From the NCBI GenBank assembly GCA_021777105.1, contig JAIQZQ010000070.1:62001-126000 (forward strand): a DNA stretch of 64,000 nucleotides, given 5' to 3'. The notes beneath the pieces were generated by a model. That model saw nothing but the letters and a program-made list of their open reading frames with translations, was not told the origin of the DNA and did not search any database. How positions within the stretch are numbered: position 1 is the stretch's first letter; each line of letters opens with the position of its first letter. Positions 37,807 to 46,946 of this stretch are shown piece after piece. The position numbers and the translations under genes are program-made. This stretch comes from Candidatus Anammoxibacter sp. (GTDB taxonomy: Bacteria > Planctomycetota > Brocadiia > Brocadiales > Anammoxibacteraceae).

Positions 37807-40800
37807 GTGAAAAATTATGGCAGTTTACCTTTAAGTTTTGAGCTTAACAAAGGACAGTGTGACAAACATGCAAAATTCATATCACGTTGCAGGGGATACA
37901 GCCTGTTTTTAACGTCAAACGAGGTGGTAATGTCGTTGCACCGTAATATGAATGATTTTTCGAATGACGGCGCCAGGGTAATAAAAACCAGTAATTTATC
38001 CAATGCTTCTCAATTGTCAATCCAGAATCCAAAATCCGCAACCTCCAATCTGGAATCAGCTGTTTTACGTATGAAGCTCATTAATTCCAACTCCAAATCG
38101 CAAATATTCGGATTAGATGAACTCCCCGGCAAGATTAACTATTTTGCTGGTAATAATCACAAAAAATGGAATACAAACATCCCCACATACGGCAAAGTCA
38201 TGTATCAGGATGTTTATCCCGGCGTGGATATGATCTTTTACGGCAACCGGCGTCAACTGGAATATGATCTTGTAGTTGCGCCCGGCGCAAATACAAGGGA
38301 TATAAAGCTTGCTTTCGAAGGAGCCGGCAATATTACGATAGACGACCATGGGGACCTTGTCATTCAAATAAAAGGAACAGTGGTCAGACAACACAAACCG
38401 GTTGTTTATCAAGATATAGACGGAGTTAGAAAAAACATATCCGGTCGATATGCGCTGGATCAGGAATCACAATCAATAGGTTTTCAGGTAGCGGCTTATG
38501 ACCCGGAAAGCCAATTGATTATCGACCCTGTAATTTCATACTCATCACTCGTGGGCGGAGGCTTTGACACCGGGCTTGACATAGCCGTTGATTCTTCAGG
38601 AAGCGCATATATCATGGGGCAGACTTTCTCCGACAACTTCCCCACAACATCAGGGGCCTTACGAGACGCGCCTATTGAAGGAAAAACTACTGTTGACGCA
38701 TTTGTAACCAAACTCAACCCATCCGGCTCGGGATTGGTCTATTCTACATTTCTGGGCGGCGGCGCGACCGAACTTGACGGCAGTGTAGTGGGAGGCATAG
38801 CCGTTGATCAATCAGGCAATGCGTACATAACCGGCGCAACCTGGTCAGACGATTTCCCAATAAAGAATGCATTTCAGCCCGAAAATGCCAGCGCCGTAGC
38901 CAATACTCTTGGATTGGGAGGAGACGCTTTTGTTGCCAAGCTCAATCCAACCGGCTCAGCGCTGGTTTATTCCACATATTTAGGCGGCAAGTCCGCGGAC
39001 GCAGGGCATGATATCGCGGTGGATTCCTTTGGCAACGCATACGTGACAGGCGCAACAGGCTCTGACGATTTCCCTACTATTAATGCAATTGATCCCATAT
39101 GCGGCAATGGCGCCGGTTGCCCCCCTACCGATGTTTTTGTTACTAAGTTTACCGCTTCAGGGGAAATCGCCTATTCCACATTTCTGGGAGCAGATCTTAT
39201 AGACCAGGGCAATGGTATTGCCGTGGACTCCGGCGGTCACGTATATGTAACAGGAACAATTTCAGGTGATAAAGATGATTTTCCATTTACAAAGATATTC
39301 CCGCTTGATCCGGATACAAGTTTTATCGACCCTTTCGTAATCAAGATTAATTCCCTCGGTTCAGCTATGGTCTATGCCACGCTACTTGGCGGAAATGAGA
39401 TTGAAGATAGCTATGATATTGCAGTCGACGCGGCCGGCAATGCATACGTGACAGGCATTACTCGATCCGAGGATTTTCCAGTATCAAACGCCTTTCAGGC
39501 AGAGTATGGCGGCGGTGGTCAAGGCGGGGATGCCTTTGTGTCCAAACTCGGCCCCGGCGGCGATACGCTCATATACTCAACATTTCTTGGTGGTTCTAAC
39601 CTTGATTGGGGCCTTAATATTGCGGTTGATGCCAAAAATAATGCATATGTTACGGGAAGAACGGATTCTGATGATTTCCCTCTGAAAGCCCCTTTCCAGT
39701 TAGAAAAGGAAAACAGTTCAGACGCATTTGTAACAAAGTTTAATTCAAACGGCGCAATGGTCTATTCATCTTACCTTGGCGGACTTGGTTTTGATCAGGG
39801 TAACGGCATTGCCGCGGACGCCGCCGGCAATGCGTATGTAACAGGAAACGCAGGGTCGCCGTTTGACTTTCCTATTGTCAACCAGATTCCGGAAGTGGAC
39901 CCCGGCGGCGAGAACGCCTTTGTCACAAAAATCTCAGATACGACATCTACACCGATTCCAACTCAAACTCCAAAGCCTACTACCGATGAAGAATGCAGTA
40001 ATGTTAAGATAACAAATTCCATACCGGCCTTTAATGCTCCCAGCGGGGTCTTTTTCAGTAACACCGTAGAGGTAACAATACCGGAGATCTTTTCAACTGT
40101 TATCTTTTCAACTGATCCGGATGGACAGGCGCCATTTGGCATGGACGATTGGGCTATTGTCACAGTGACAGGCCCTTCAGGCAGCGAACAAAGCGCAATT
40201 TTAAATGAAAATGACGCTTTTGGAAACCCCATAGGCGAGCAGTTCATACTTTCCAATGTTGTAATTCTTGAGCCGGGAATAAATAAGATTAAAGTAGAAT
40301 TGTGGAATGAATTTGCGCCGGCCGGAACTAATGCAAGTTCTTCAACTATCTGGATTGTTCCTCTTGATCAGAACGGCAAAGCCATCTGTGAAGAAACAAT
40401 AACGGATGACACAATTCTATTTTCCGAGGACTTTGAAGCATACACGCCGGGGAGCAACCTTGCGGGACAGGGAGGTTGGACGGGCGATGAGATCAGAGTT
40501 GGGAACGGAGCATTCTTGGATACTAATGTGCTTAACGGTCGCGACGATATCGGGATCAAGATCCAAAGCAACGTAAGCCATTCACTGAGCCGTTCCCTGA
40601 ACAGCTCGGAAATAACTAAACTAACCTTTGACGCCTGGGCAACTTCTAACTTTCCCCTCACACACAACATGGTAGTGGGATTTGGCAATACACAGGATTC
40701 CATTTACCCCGATGTCTTTTGGTATCCGGCCGAGAATTCCTCGTCACTGCCTCGTTCCTGGACGTTTCTTGCGCGCGCTCTTACCGGCAACGCCGACCAC

Positions 40801-41808
40801 AGGTTTGATATTTCCGGCGGTTACAACCAGGCAGTGACTTTGTCGATCGTTGTAAACGGCGCCGCTAACGAGATATTCGGAATCTATGACTTTGGCGCCG
40901 GCCCGAAAGAGACGCCCCACTTCAATATAACACCGGAACAAATAAAATCGCTCAATACAGTAGCGATCTCTGCCGACTTCCGCGCTCCTACCACATCTAC
41001 ACCTTTAGGTTCGCAGTACATCGGCGGAGAGTTCGACAACATCCTTGTGACAACCACCAGTCTGGATATAACACCAACGCCAACGCCACACCCCGAGCCA
41101 ACACCAACTCCAATATTAACACCTACACCCACACCAGAGATTCCTACGCCAACGCCAACCCCGGTTACGCCGGGGGAAGTTCCAGCCGCCGACTTTGTCG
41201 TAAATACAACATCAGGCCCTGCGCCGTTAACAGTAGTATTTACCGATGTTTCATCCGGCGACCCGACATCCTGGAGGTGGAGTTTTGGAGATGGAGCTGA
41301 AAGTATTGAACAGAACCCCACACATCAATACAACAATGAAGGTAAATTTACCGTTACTCTAACAGTTTCAAATAATTCAGGAACTGATAGTTTGACAAAA
41401 AAGGATCTTATAAACGTAACAAAAGGAAAGAAAAGCTGCGCAGCATCAGCAGCGCTGGATTCAAAATCATCGTTAGCCGCCTTGAGAATGTTTAGAGACA
41501 AAGTTATGTCTAAAACAAGCGCCGGATTGAAGTTGATATCTCTGTACTATAGGTATTCAAATGAAGTTGAAGAGATACTAGACGCAGATCCTGCCTTAAA
41601 ATCAAAGGCGTCTAATATATTAAACAATCTGGCGGGCGCACTGCGAAGTAATGTTGATAAGGAGTCTGTAAATCAGGTTGTTAACGGCACAATATCAGGT
41701 TCATTGGTCTCGGAAGTAAATGGTTTGCTTGATGATATATCTGAACGAGGAAGCAGTGAATTGAAGGCGGCAATAAGAGATGCCGGGGCGTTGGTTTATG
41801 AGAAATGA
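37807..41808 (+). CDS. SBBP beta-propeller protein with PKD domain and C-terminal sorting-like module
   Basis: 1333 residues from the GTG after the in-frame stop; the original gene began at 37549. The N-terminal part (LPLSFELNKGQ, then a domain to about 230) is followed by SBBP repeats (YSTFLGG..., GIAVDxxGNAYVTGxTxSDDFP) to about 700. Then come a domain with little similarity, a jelly-roll-like part, a Thr-Pro linker near 1100, a PKD domain (DVSSGDPTSWRWSFGDG) and a helical C-terminal module of ~120 residues (LRMFRDKVMSKTSAGLKLIS...YYRYSNEV). That module resembles CFI-box-CTERM domains but lacks the CFI tripeptide, and recurs in the next gene. Without its signal peptide the protein may be unexported, so the gene could be inactive. 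Confidence 0.85.
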   Translation: MKNYGSLPLSFELNKGQCDKHAKFISRCRGYSLFLTSNEVVMSLHRNMNDFSNDGARVIKTSNLSNASQLSIQNPKSATSNLESAVLRMKLINSNSKSQIFGLDELPGKINYFAGNNHKKWNTNIPTYGKVMYQDVYPGVDMIFYGNRRQLEYDLVVAPGANTRDIKLAFEGAGNITIDDHGDLVIQIKGTVVRQHKPVVYQDIDGVRKNISGRYALDQESQSIGFQVAAYDPESQLIIDPVISYSSLVGGGFDTGLDIAVDSSGSAYIMGQTFSDNFPTTSGALRDAPIEGKTTVDAFVTKLNPSGSGLVYSTFLGGGATELDGSVVGGIAVDQSGNAYITGATWSDDFPIKNAFQPENASAVANTLGLGGDAFVAKLNPTGSALVYSTYLGGKSADAGHDIAVDSFGNAYVTGATGSDDFPTINAIDPICGNGAGCPPTDVFVTKFTASGEIAYSTFLGADLIDQGNGIAVDSGGHVYVTGTISGDKDDFPFTKIFPLDPDTSFIDPFVIKINSLGSAMVYATLLGGNEIEDSYDIAVDAAGNAYVTGITRSEDFPVSNAFQAEYGGGGQGGDAFVSKLGPGGDTLIYSTFLGGSNLDWGLNIAVDAKNNAYVTGRTDSDDFPLKAPFQLEKENSSDAFVTKFNSNGAMVYSSYLGGLGFDQGNGIAADAAGNAYVTGNAGSPFDFPIVNQIPEVDPGGENAFVTKISDTTSTPIPTQTPKPTTDEECSNVKITNSIPAFNAPSGVFFSNTVEVTIPEIFSTVIFSTDPDGQAPFGMDDWAIVTVTGPSGSEQSAILNENDAFGNPIGEQFILSNVVILEPGINKIKVELWNEFAPAGTNASSSTIWIVPLDQNGKAICEETITDDTILFSEDFEAYTPGSNLAGQGGWTGDEIRVGNGAFLDTNVLNGRDDIGIKIQSNVSHSLSRSLNSSEITKLTFDAWATSNFPLTHNMVVGFGNTQDSIYPDVFWYPAENSSSLPRSWTFLARALTGNADHRFDISGGYNQAVTLSIVVNGAANEIFGIYDFGAGPKETPHFNITPEQIKSLNTVAISADFRAPTTSTPLGSQYIGGEFDNILVTTTSLDITPTPTPHPEPTPTPILTPTPTPEIPTPTPTPVTPGEVPAADFVVNTTSGPAPLTVVFTDVSSGDPTSWRWSFGDGAESIEQNPTHQYNNEGKFTVTLTVSNNSGTDSLTKKDLINVTKGKKSCAASAALDSKSSLAALRMFRDKVMSKTSAGLKLISLYYRYSNEVEEILDADPALKSKASNILNNLAGALRSNVDKESVNQVVNGTISGSLVSEVNGLLDDISERGSSELKAAIRDAGALVYEK

Positions 41809-41964
41809 TTGTAAACCATTGCCACACCGGGTATCATAGCGAGCTCACGCCGGCAATAGTATCCGGTGACCGTGGTAGATTTGTGATTATTACTTAAATT
41901 CAAGGTTGTTAATAGATCAAAACAAAACACTTTTATCAAGGGGGCGCTTTGGGCCAAATTATCA

Positions 41965-42173
41965 CCTAAATTGAGCGATTCTTGAATGTAATTATCCTTT
42001 AACTTGTGTAACAGGCTATAATTACGATGAATTAAACATACACCTATTAAATGAAAATCAAAAACAGCAGTGTCATTTCGAATGGAGTGAGAAATCTTAT
42101 GACATATACGGGCTCTAAGATTTCTCCCGATGGTCGAAATGACAAATCGTGGTAGTAAATCGCTCAATTTAAG
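41965..42173. repeat. MITE-like element, family 3
   Basis: About 210 bp with termini CCTAAATTGAGCGATT and AAATCGCTCAATTTAAG. Inside lies a second palindrome, GTCATTTCGAATGGAG...AGAAATCTT against AAGATTTCTCC...TCGAAATGAC, of the interspersed kind seen in many genomes. The terminal sequence also appears at the right end of the 19697-19885 element. Confidence 0.7.
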
Positions 42174-42285
42174 CATCAATATGTTCTGCATGTAAAATAT
42201 AATTTAATTTAATTTAATTTGCTGGTGTTTGTATTTTTTATCAATACCGTTATCATTATTTTACTTTTTTTACATAATTATAGTA

Positions 42286-42468
42286 AGGGCTCTGAAAGAA
42301 ATTACTTGGTCTTTTTTGCCTGTAGATTTAGGTTGAATTTGTTCAATCTGATTGAGTCGAACCGGATGCGCAGCCAAAGCTGCGTTGAGGATTCGATGAT
42401 TGAGGATTGGGCGAAGTCGGCCTGAAGATGCTGGTAAAAAAGACCAAGTTATTTCTTTCAGAGCCCTA
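42286..42468. repeat. MITE-like element, family 2 copy 2
   Basis: About 182 bp. The left arm AGGGCTCTGAAAGAAATTAC and on to GGTCTTTTTT is mirrored at the right, about 34 bp with very few mismatches. The core (GATTGAGTC, AGCC..AGCT, GATTGAGG) matches the element at 35415-35599, but the arms are different. It ends directly before the ribosome-binding site of the gene at 42487, so it forms that gene's 5' untranslated region. Confidence 0.8.
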
Positions 42469-42486
42469 TAGGGAGGATTTTATATT

Positions 42487-44223
42487 ATGAATAAGAATAC
42501 GAATAAAATAAGAAAAGGATATAAATTTGCGCTTTTTATGTGTATCGTTTTGGGTATTTTTGCCGGCTGGATTTCAGCCGCAACCGCAGAGCCACAAATA
42601 ACAAAATTAGAATTGGGAGCGCCTGTCAATGGAAATAATTTTGTGGGAATGTTTGATTCTGCTTCTGTATCATTTGGCGGATGTGACGGTGTTTTTGTTA
42701 GTAGTGACCAGACTTCCAGCCAAAACTCAACCAATCCTAAAGCCTTACAAACTTTCCCAGGTGGAGTTGAAGTGGTTATTATTGAATGTAATCAAAAACC
42801 CGCCACTATGTTTGGGGCACCAATAGCATTTGGAAACATGTTAGTTGCTATTGATGGTGGCTCCGGATTATTGACTGAGCTGCAAAACATGCAAAGTAAT
42901 AGGCCTACTAATTTTAATGAAACAATACTTGGCGGACCAAAAGGGCCGGTTAACAAAGACAACCTCTCTCTTTCGCGCGCTATCCCCACAGGAACTTCCG
43001 TCACTTACACGGTTAATATGAATGGCGAATTGCCTCACCTTGTAGGTGTTATGGGTGGAGCTACCCCAATAATAACATATGATGCCGCCGCCAATGGAGG
43101 TTTAGGAGAATTAACGATTCTGTCTACTACTATTGATACAACTAACAATGCCAATGAGAGTTTTACATCGTTAAGCGGTTTTATGATTTATACGGATCAA
43201 TCAATTTACGGCGCTGATCCGTTACAGATCGTTGTTCACTCAGATGCCTGGGTTGGTGACATGTTTCCTCTTTTACCCGGTGTTGACGGGCAATCCGCGG
43301 CTGTTTTTTTTGGTGGACAACCAGGTGACGCAGGTGGAGCGCAAGGAAGTTTTACCGCAAAATGCGGTTCAACATTCTACGGGCCGACAGGCCTTCAAAG
43401 AGTTGTAACAGATTTTTTCCCTGACGATGAACTTGAACGAATTTTTGGACCAGGAGTTACCCCGGCAGCTCTTAATGCGCACATTAATAATGAATTAGAG
43501 GAGGACGCTACTGCTACAGTAGGGGTTAATAATTTTAGCACAATTGGCACTGCCATAGAGTGGAAATACACTTTTGAGTCTCCAGTTGATGTTTCAATAG
43601 GCCCTTCGTCTAAATCAACGGATACGCCAACAGAAACCCCAACGCCATCGCCAACACCGACTCCTCAGGTAGATGATGATGTCAATAAAAATTGTTCCGG
43701 CCCGGGTTTTCCTGAAGGACATCCATTTGACGGTAATTGCGCACAATGCCATGACGATGGGCGAACCAACTGCTTTAAAAATGATGATGATGGAAGTGAT
43801 GACGACGACAGTGATGATGACAGTAACGATGATAAACCGAACCCAAAACACCCCTGCGCGTCCTCAATATTGCTAAAAGACAGTGAAAATTTGCAAGACT
43901 TAAGAACATTCAGGGACGGCATACTTTCTAAAAACTTAACAGGTCTTGGTTTAATCAATCTATACTACAAACACTCGGCGGAAGTTACCAAGATACTGGA
44001 ATCAGACCCGAAACTGAAATCCAAAGCGGCTAATGTATTAAAAGAACTGGTAGCTGTAGTTAAAGGAGCTTCTTCGGATGATACAGTGATTGATGTTGTT
44101 AATCACACAATTCCATTCTGGCTGGAAAAGGATGTTAACGCTTTGCTTGATGAAATATCTGCTATAGGCAGCAATGAGCTTAAGGATGCGATCAGCAAAT
44201 CAAGGGCATCGTTGTATGAATAA
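42487..44223 (+). CDS. Secreted protein with Asp-rich segment and C-terminal sorting-like module
   Basis: 578 residues; GGGAGG ten bases before the ATG. Signal peptide LFMCIVLGIFAGWISAATA. A globular part (about 30-370) of no family I recognise is followed by a TPTPTP linker, a CAQCH motif (GNCAQCHDDGR) and a Ca-binding-like acidic run (DDDGSDDDDSDDD). The protein ends with the same ~120-residue helical module as the SBBP protein (LRTFRDGILSKNLTGLGLIN...YYKHSAEV). The single CxxCH could bind a c-type haem, but one isolated motif is weak evidence. It is preceded by a MITE-like element rather than an obvious promoter. Likely exported and anchored or processed through its C-terminus. Confidence 0.8.
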   Translation: MNKNTNKIRKGYKFALFMCIVLGIFAGWISAATAEPQITKLELGAPVNGNNFVGMFDSASVSFGGCDGVFVSSDQTSSQNSTNPKALQTFPGGVEVVIIECNQKPATMFGAPIAFGNMLVAIDGGSGLLTELQNMQSNRPTNFNETILGGPKGPVNKDNLSLSRAIPTGTSVTYTVNMNGELPHLVGVMGGATPIITYDAAANGGLGELTILSTTIDTTNNANESFTSLSGFMIYTDQSIYGADPLQIVVHSDAWVGDMFPLLPGVDGQSAAVFFGGQPGDAGGAQGSFTAKCGSTFYGPTGLQRVVTDFFPDDELERIFGPGVTPAALNAHINNELEEDATATVGVNNFSTIGTAIEWKYTFESPVDVSIGPSSKSTDTPTETPTPSPTPTPQVDDDVNKNCSGPGFPEGHPFDGNCAQCHDDGRTNCFKNDDDGSDDDDSDDDSNDDKPNPKHPCASSILLKDSENLQDLRTFRDGILSKNLTGLGLINLYYKHSAEVTKILESDPKLKSKAANVLKELVAVVKGASSDDTVIDVVNHTIPFWLEKDVNALLDEISAIGSNELKDAISKSRASLYE

Positions 44224-44421
44224 ACAGAGGTAAAGTAATTAATCATTGCCAAACCGGGCATCATTACGACCGCTCGTCAACAATGGTATCCGGCAGGCAG
44301 TGAAATGTTTTGACAAGGCCGTCCATAATCAGCAATAGTAGCCTGACTTGGGCGGCCTTTCTTTCCGATCCCTAAGCCCGATCTATTCTTTCCCTGATTG
44401 GTTTCCTCTAATTATTGCCTG

Positions 44422-44724
44422 CTATAGCAAAGCTATTAATCCCACCCCTGCTAAAAATATTACAATAAAAAACAGTGGAAAAGCCCACCATATCCATTTA
44501 TTTTTATACTTCCTATACAAAAAAAACTGCGCAGCAACAGTAATTACAATTGATAGTCCGGCAAATATTGCCAATATCATAGGCACAAAACCGCTCAAGC
44601 CCATTGGGCCGGAAGCATGCGCATTTATAGGAATAATACTAATCGCCGTATATACTAATATCTTAATAGCAACAAGCGCATATTTATTGGCAACAATAAA
44701 CTTAAATTCATTCAGCATTTGCAT
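44422..44724 (-). CDS. Small integral membrane protein, unidentified
   Basis: 100 residues with three hydrophobic segments (ALVAIKILVYTAISIIP, GFVPMILAIFAGLSIVITVAA, WAFPLFFIVIFLAGVGLIALL) and a basic loop RKYKNKW. AAAAGGG lies upstream of the ATG. No family recognised, no clear operon partner. Stands alone on the minus strand after the secreted protein. Confidence 0.65.
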   Translation of the reverse strand: MQMLNEFKFIVANKYALVAIKILVYTAISIIPINAHASGPMGLSGFVPMILAIFAGLSIVITVAAQFFLYRKYKNKWIWWAFPLFFIVIFLAGVGLIALL

Positions 44725-44854
44725 ATATCCCTTTTAAATAAATTCCTTTGTTAGTTCTAACAATATAAAGGATAGGTTAATTTCGTGTAACTATTCTGTA
44801 TACGTAAATTTGGAGTACATTAACCGTGTTAATGGTGTATTTTTTAACATCAAC

Positions 44855-44905
44855 ACGGTTGAGGATTCACCGATTGAGGATTAAGAAAAGACGGCCTGTA
44901 TAGAC
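44855..44905. repeat. Partial family-2 element
   Basis: GGTTGAGGATTC..GATTGAGGATTAAGAAAAGACGGCCTG parallels part of the core of the element at 42286-42468. No terminal repeats are left. Confidence 0.45.
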
Positions 44906-44966
44906 CACATGGAGCTATTCAGTTTTCAATGTCTACCCTAAAGCTTTCGCTAATCTTCCGGCATAA

Positions 44967-45230
44967 CTATGTGATTTGTCCATCGTATAAGTCATCAATC
45001 GAAAAGCTCAAATCATAATTATTCCAGTGAAAATAACCATATTCAAAGGTATATTGCCTGAATCTTTTGAGATCCAAATATTTTTGAATCTCGGGATGCT
45101 GAGATTTCCTTAAAAATGGTTCAAAATCTATAACTTGCTTTCTTCCATCGTTAAACGTTAGTTCTAATTTGTATTCAGATTGATACTGAACATCTGTAAT
45201 TTCAATAAAATCTGTCGTTATACTATTCAT
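44967..45230 (-). CDS. DUF2442 family protein
   Basis: 87 residues. LELTFNDGRKQVIDFEPFLR, then a region ending YFHWNNYDLSFSIDDLYDG, is the DUF2442 pattern (N-terminal beta strand with an acidic DG turn, W-x-N near the end). Members often sit beside DUF4160 proteins in small toxin-antitoxin-like pairs; here it is alone. Start ATG 45230 follows an AGAAAA-rich stretch without a strong Shine-Dalgarno. Confidence 0.82.
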   Translation of the reverse strand: MNSITTDFIEITDVQYQSEYKLELTFNDGRKQVIDFEPFLRKSQHPEIQKYLDLKRFRQYTFEYGYFHWNNYDLSFSIDDLYDGQIT

Positions 45231-45305
45231 TTAATTTTCTCCGTTATTTTTTTAGAGTTTATCTTTTTATGCAGCACAAAGTAATCAATCCAACTCTGCA
45301 CAATT

Positions 45306-45983
45306 TCAATGGAAGATATTATCTTTAGAAACAAACCCTTTCTTGATAAAGTTGCCGCGAATTAACTCCTCAAACGGCCAAACTCTCCTGTTTTTATCGC
45401 TGTAAGAATAGGCGATAGCATTACTATTTCCATTGTTCTCAATTATATTGTCAGTGATTTTTACTGAAGGACCGATGTAAAGAATAGCATATTCTTTATT
45501 TTCATGAATGATGTTATTTGATATGTTAAGATTATCAGTCTCATATGAGCATACACCTACTATCCCACAACCATTTATGTCACATTTTTCTATAAGGATG
45601 TTAGAGCTTCTATAAACTAAAAAAACATTTCCCGTGCAACCTAATGGGCCGGACGGCCTGGTATGTGTTGCCTTAAAATTAATTAAGGCAATTCCTTCAC
45701 TCTTATCAACGGATATAACATCTGCAGATAGAGAATCGCAAATAATAGAGCTTCCATTACCGTTTAAAGTTAAATTACTTTTACCATAAATTTTTAAAGC
45801 AGTAGCGACTCTATATATCCCCTTAGCAAAGACTATCACATCTCCATCTTTGCTATTATCTATCACTGCCTGGATATCATCTTCTAAGTTTACATGAATG
45901 GCGCTTCTATCTACTTTAGAGTTCAATGCGCTGCAGGAGGCAACCATTAGCAGTAGCGTAATTATTAAAAATAGTCGTATCAT
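45306..45983 (-). CDS. Lipoprotein with right-handed beta-helix (pectate-lyase-like) repeats
   Basis: 225 residues. Signal peptide with lipobox MVASCS (Cys17), so probably lipid-anchored. Parallel beta-helix turns: LKIYGKSNLTLNGNGSSI, VFLVYRSSNILIEKCDINGC, LNISNNIIHENKEYAILYI, VKITDNIIENNGNSNAIAY. Such folds bind or cleave polysaccharides; no catalytic residues can be assigned. It is small for a full enzyme (no large insertions) and may be only a surface-binding helix. Confidence 0.75.
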   Translation of the reverse strand: MIRLFLIITLLLMVASCSALNSKVDRSAIHVNLEDDIQAVIDNSKDGDVIVFAKGIYRVATALKIYGKSNLTLNGNGSSIICDSLSADVISVDKSEGIALINFKATHTRPSGPLGCTGNVFLVYRSSNILIEKCDINGCGIVGVCSYETDNLNISNNIIHENKEYAILYIGPSVKITDNIIENNGNSNAIAYSYSDKNRRVWPFEELIRGNFIKKGFVSKDNIFH

Positions 45984-46026
45984 AACCCTTGTTTATCCAT
46001 ACGGTGAATGAACTTGTTAGATGCAA

Positions 46027-46179
46027 CTATTCAGCGTATTTTCACATGACTATACACACCCCTAAATCCCCTCTTATTAGAGGGGATTTTGTGGAAAAAT
46101 AAGTCCGATTTAATATCCCCTCTAAAAAGAGGGGTGGCCGCTTGGCGGACGTGGTGTGTAATTTACGCTGAATAGATAC
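46027..46179. repeat. MITE-like element, family 1 copy 4 (inverted orientation)
   Basis: Termini TATTCAGCGT and ACGCTGAATA, inner arms AATCCCCTCTTATTAGAGGGG and CCCCTCTAAAAAGAGGGG, and the GGTGGCCGCTTGGCGGAC block of copy 1 in reverse orientation. Close to copy 1 along its whole length. Confidence 0.85.
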
Positions 46180-46181
46180 TG

Positions 46182-46391
46182 TTAGATTGTCTTTTTTAAA
46201 TTGGTCAAATCTTTGTTTCCCAATATCAATCCTGGGACGCTAATATCTTCATCAATTTCTTCCCAATGAATTCCTGTGCCGCCACCACTTAACTCAAATT
46301 TGTTTCTTTGTTGAGAAGTGGCATTTAATAAACGTGGAAAATAAGTTAAAGGCGCTGATAGTTGTCGGCCGTCAGATAGAGCCACCCACAT
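46182..46391 (-). CDS. DUF2442-type protein, 5' end damaged
   Basis: 69 residues from the internal ATG; the family pattern (WVALSDGRQLSAPLTYFPRL, GIHWEEIDEDISVPGLI) is intact. Similarity continues upstream of that ATG (KIWFDDEN) to about 46436, where the frame has no start codon. An ATG with a nearby GGAG at 46453 is one frame off and stops at once, so a one-base change near 46435 probably broke the start. Sits next to the DUF4160 remnant, the usual partner. Confidence 0.55.
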   Translation of the reverse strand: MWVALSDGRQLSAPLTYFPRLLNATSQQRNKFELSGGGTGIHWEEIDEDISVPGLILGNKDLTNLKKTI

Positions 46392-46428
46392 ATTTTCATC
46401 ATCAAACCATATCTTTGTAGCGCTAGCC

Positions 46429-46672
46429 TCAAATGTTAAAGTGTTCCTTCCATTTCTCCTTTATTAATTGGGATTTATTTTCAATTACTTTTCTAAATTC
46501 ATTCAATTCTTTACTTGAAAACCCATAATTATGTTCAAGAATAACAACTGGTTCAATCTAAAATTTAGCTCTATTAGGCCTTTGCGGGCATGAATATGGA
46601 TAGGTTCTAATAGATAGCCTTCGTTTGAAAAAAATGAAACCTAATACCCTTCCAACTAAAACTTTTTGGCAT
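46429..46672 (-). pseudogene. DUF4160-family remnant (frameshift plus nonsense codon)
   Basis: On the minus strand from ATG 46672: RFHFFSNEGYLLEPIHIHAR, the DUF4160 N-terminus. After about 35 codons the frame must shift to continue as AKF-stop-IEPVVILEHNYGF and SKELNEFRK..., the family C-terminus, where a TAG replaces the expected Trp. Two independent lesions make it a pseudogene. It ends overlapping the beginning of the DUF2442 gene, the normal order of the pair. Confidence 0.75.
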
Positions 46673-46736
46673 TAAATTATTTTCCTATCAATATTTCTTT
46701 TCAAGAATGATATAACATGTAGACTTTAGTATTTTA

Positions 46737-46853
46737 TCAAAATCTGAAAGGATCACCAACTTCATTATCTAATGCTTCTGCTAATTTATGGATAGTTTCT
46801 ATTGTCGTTTTGGTTTTTCCATTTTCAATTCTGATTAACAAGGCTTTAGCCTT
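46737..46853 (-). pseudogene. Remnant of an XRE-type helix-turn-helix antitoxin
   Basis: A 38-codon open stretch reads LIRIENGKTKTTIETIHKLA then EALDNEVGDPF, the second half of a Cro/CI-type HTH domain. There is no start and the first helices are missing, so it is a truncated relic. Located divergent to the intact HTH gene at 46947. Confidence 0.6.
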
Positions 46854-46946
46854 TTATTTATTGATTAATTTCGAAAATTTAATGATTTTAGGGATTTAAA
46901 CTTGATTAAAAAGAAAAATCTAAAACATTTATGGAGGAATGGAAAA

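Larger units (their letters stand above)
41809..42486. other. Intergenic region built of two inverted-repeat elements
   Basis: About 680 bp. It contains the elements 41965-42173 and 42286-42468. The first 60 bp after the SBBP gene resemble the DNA after the next gene (near 44240), so the 3' flanks are part of the same duplication. No coding sequence supported. Confidence 0.6.

Noticed and set aside
41796..42191. 131-codon minus-strand frame after the SBBP gene
   Set aside because: It runs through the inverted-repeat element 41965-42173 and resembles no protein.
42487..44223. c-type cytochrome
   Set aside because: There is only one CxxCH motif, in a low-complexity linker, with no haem-protein fold around it.
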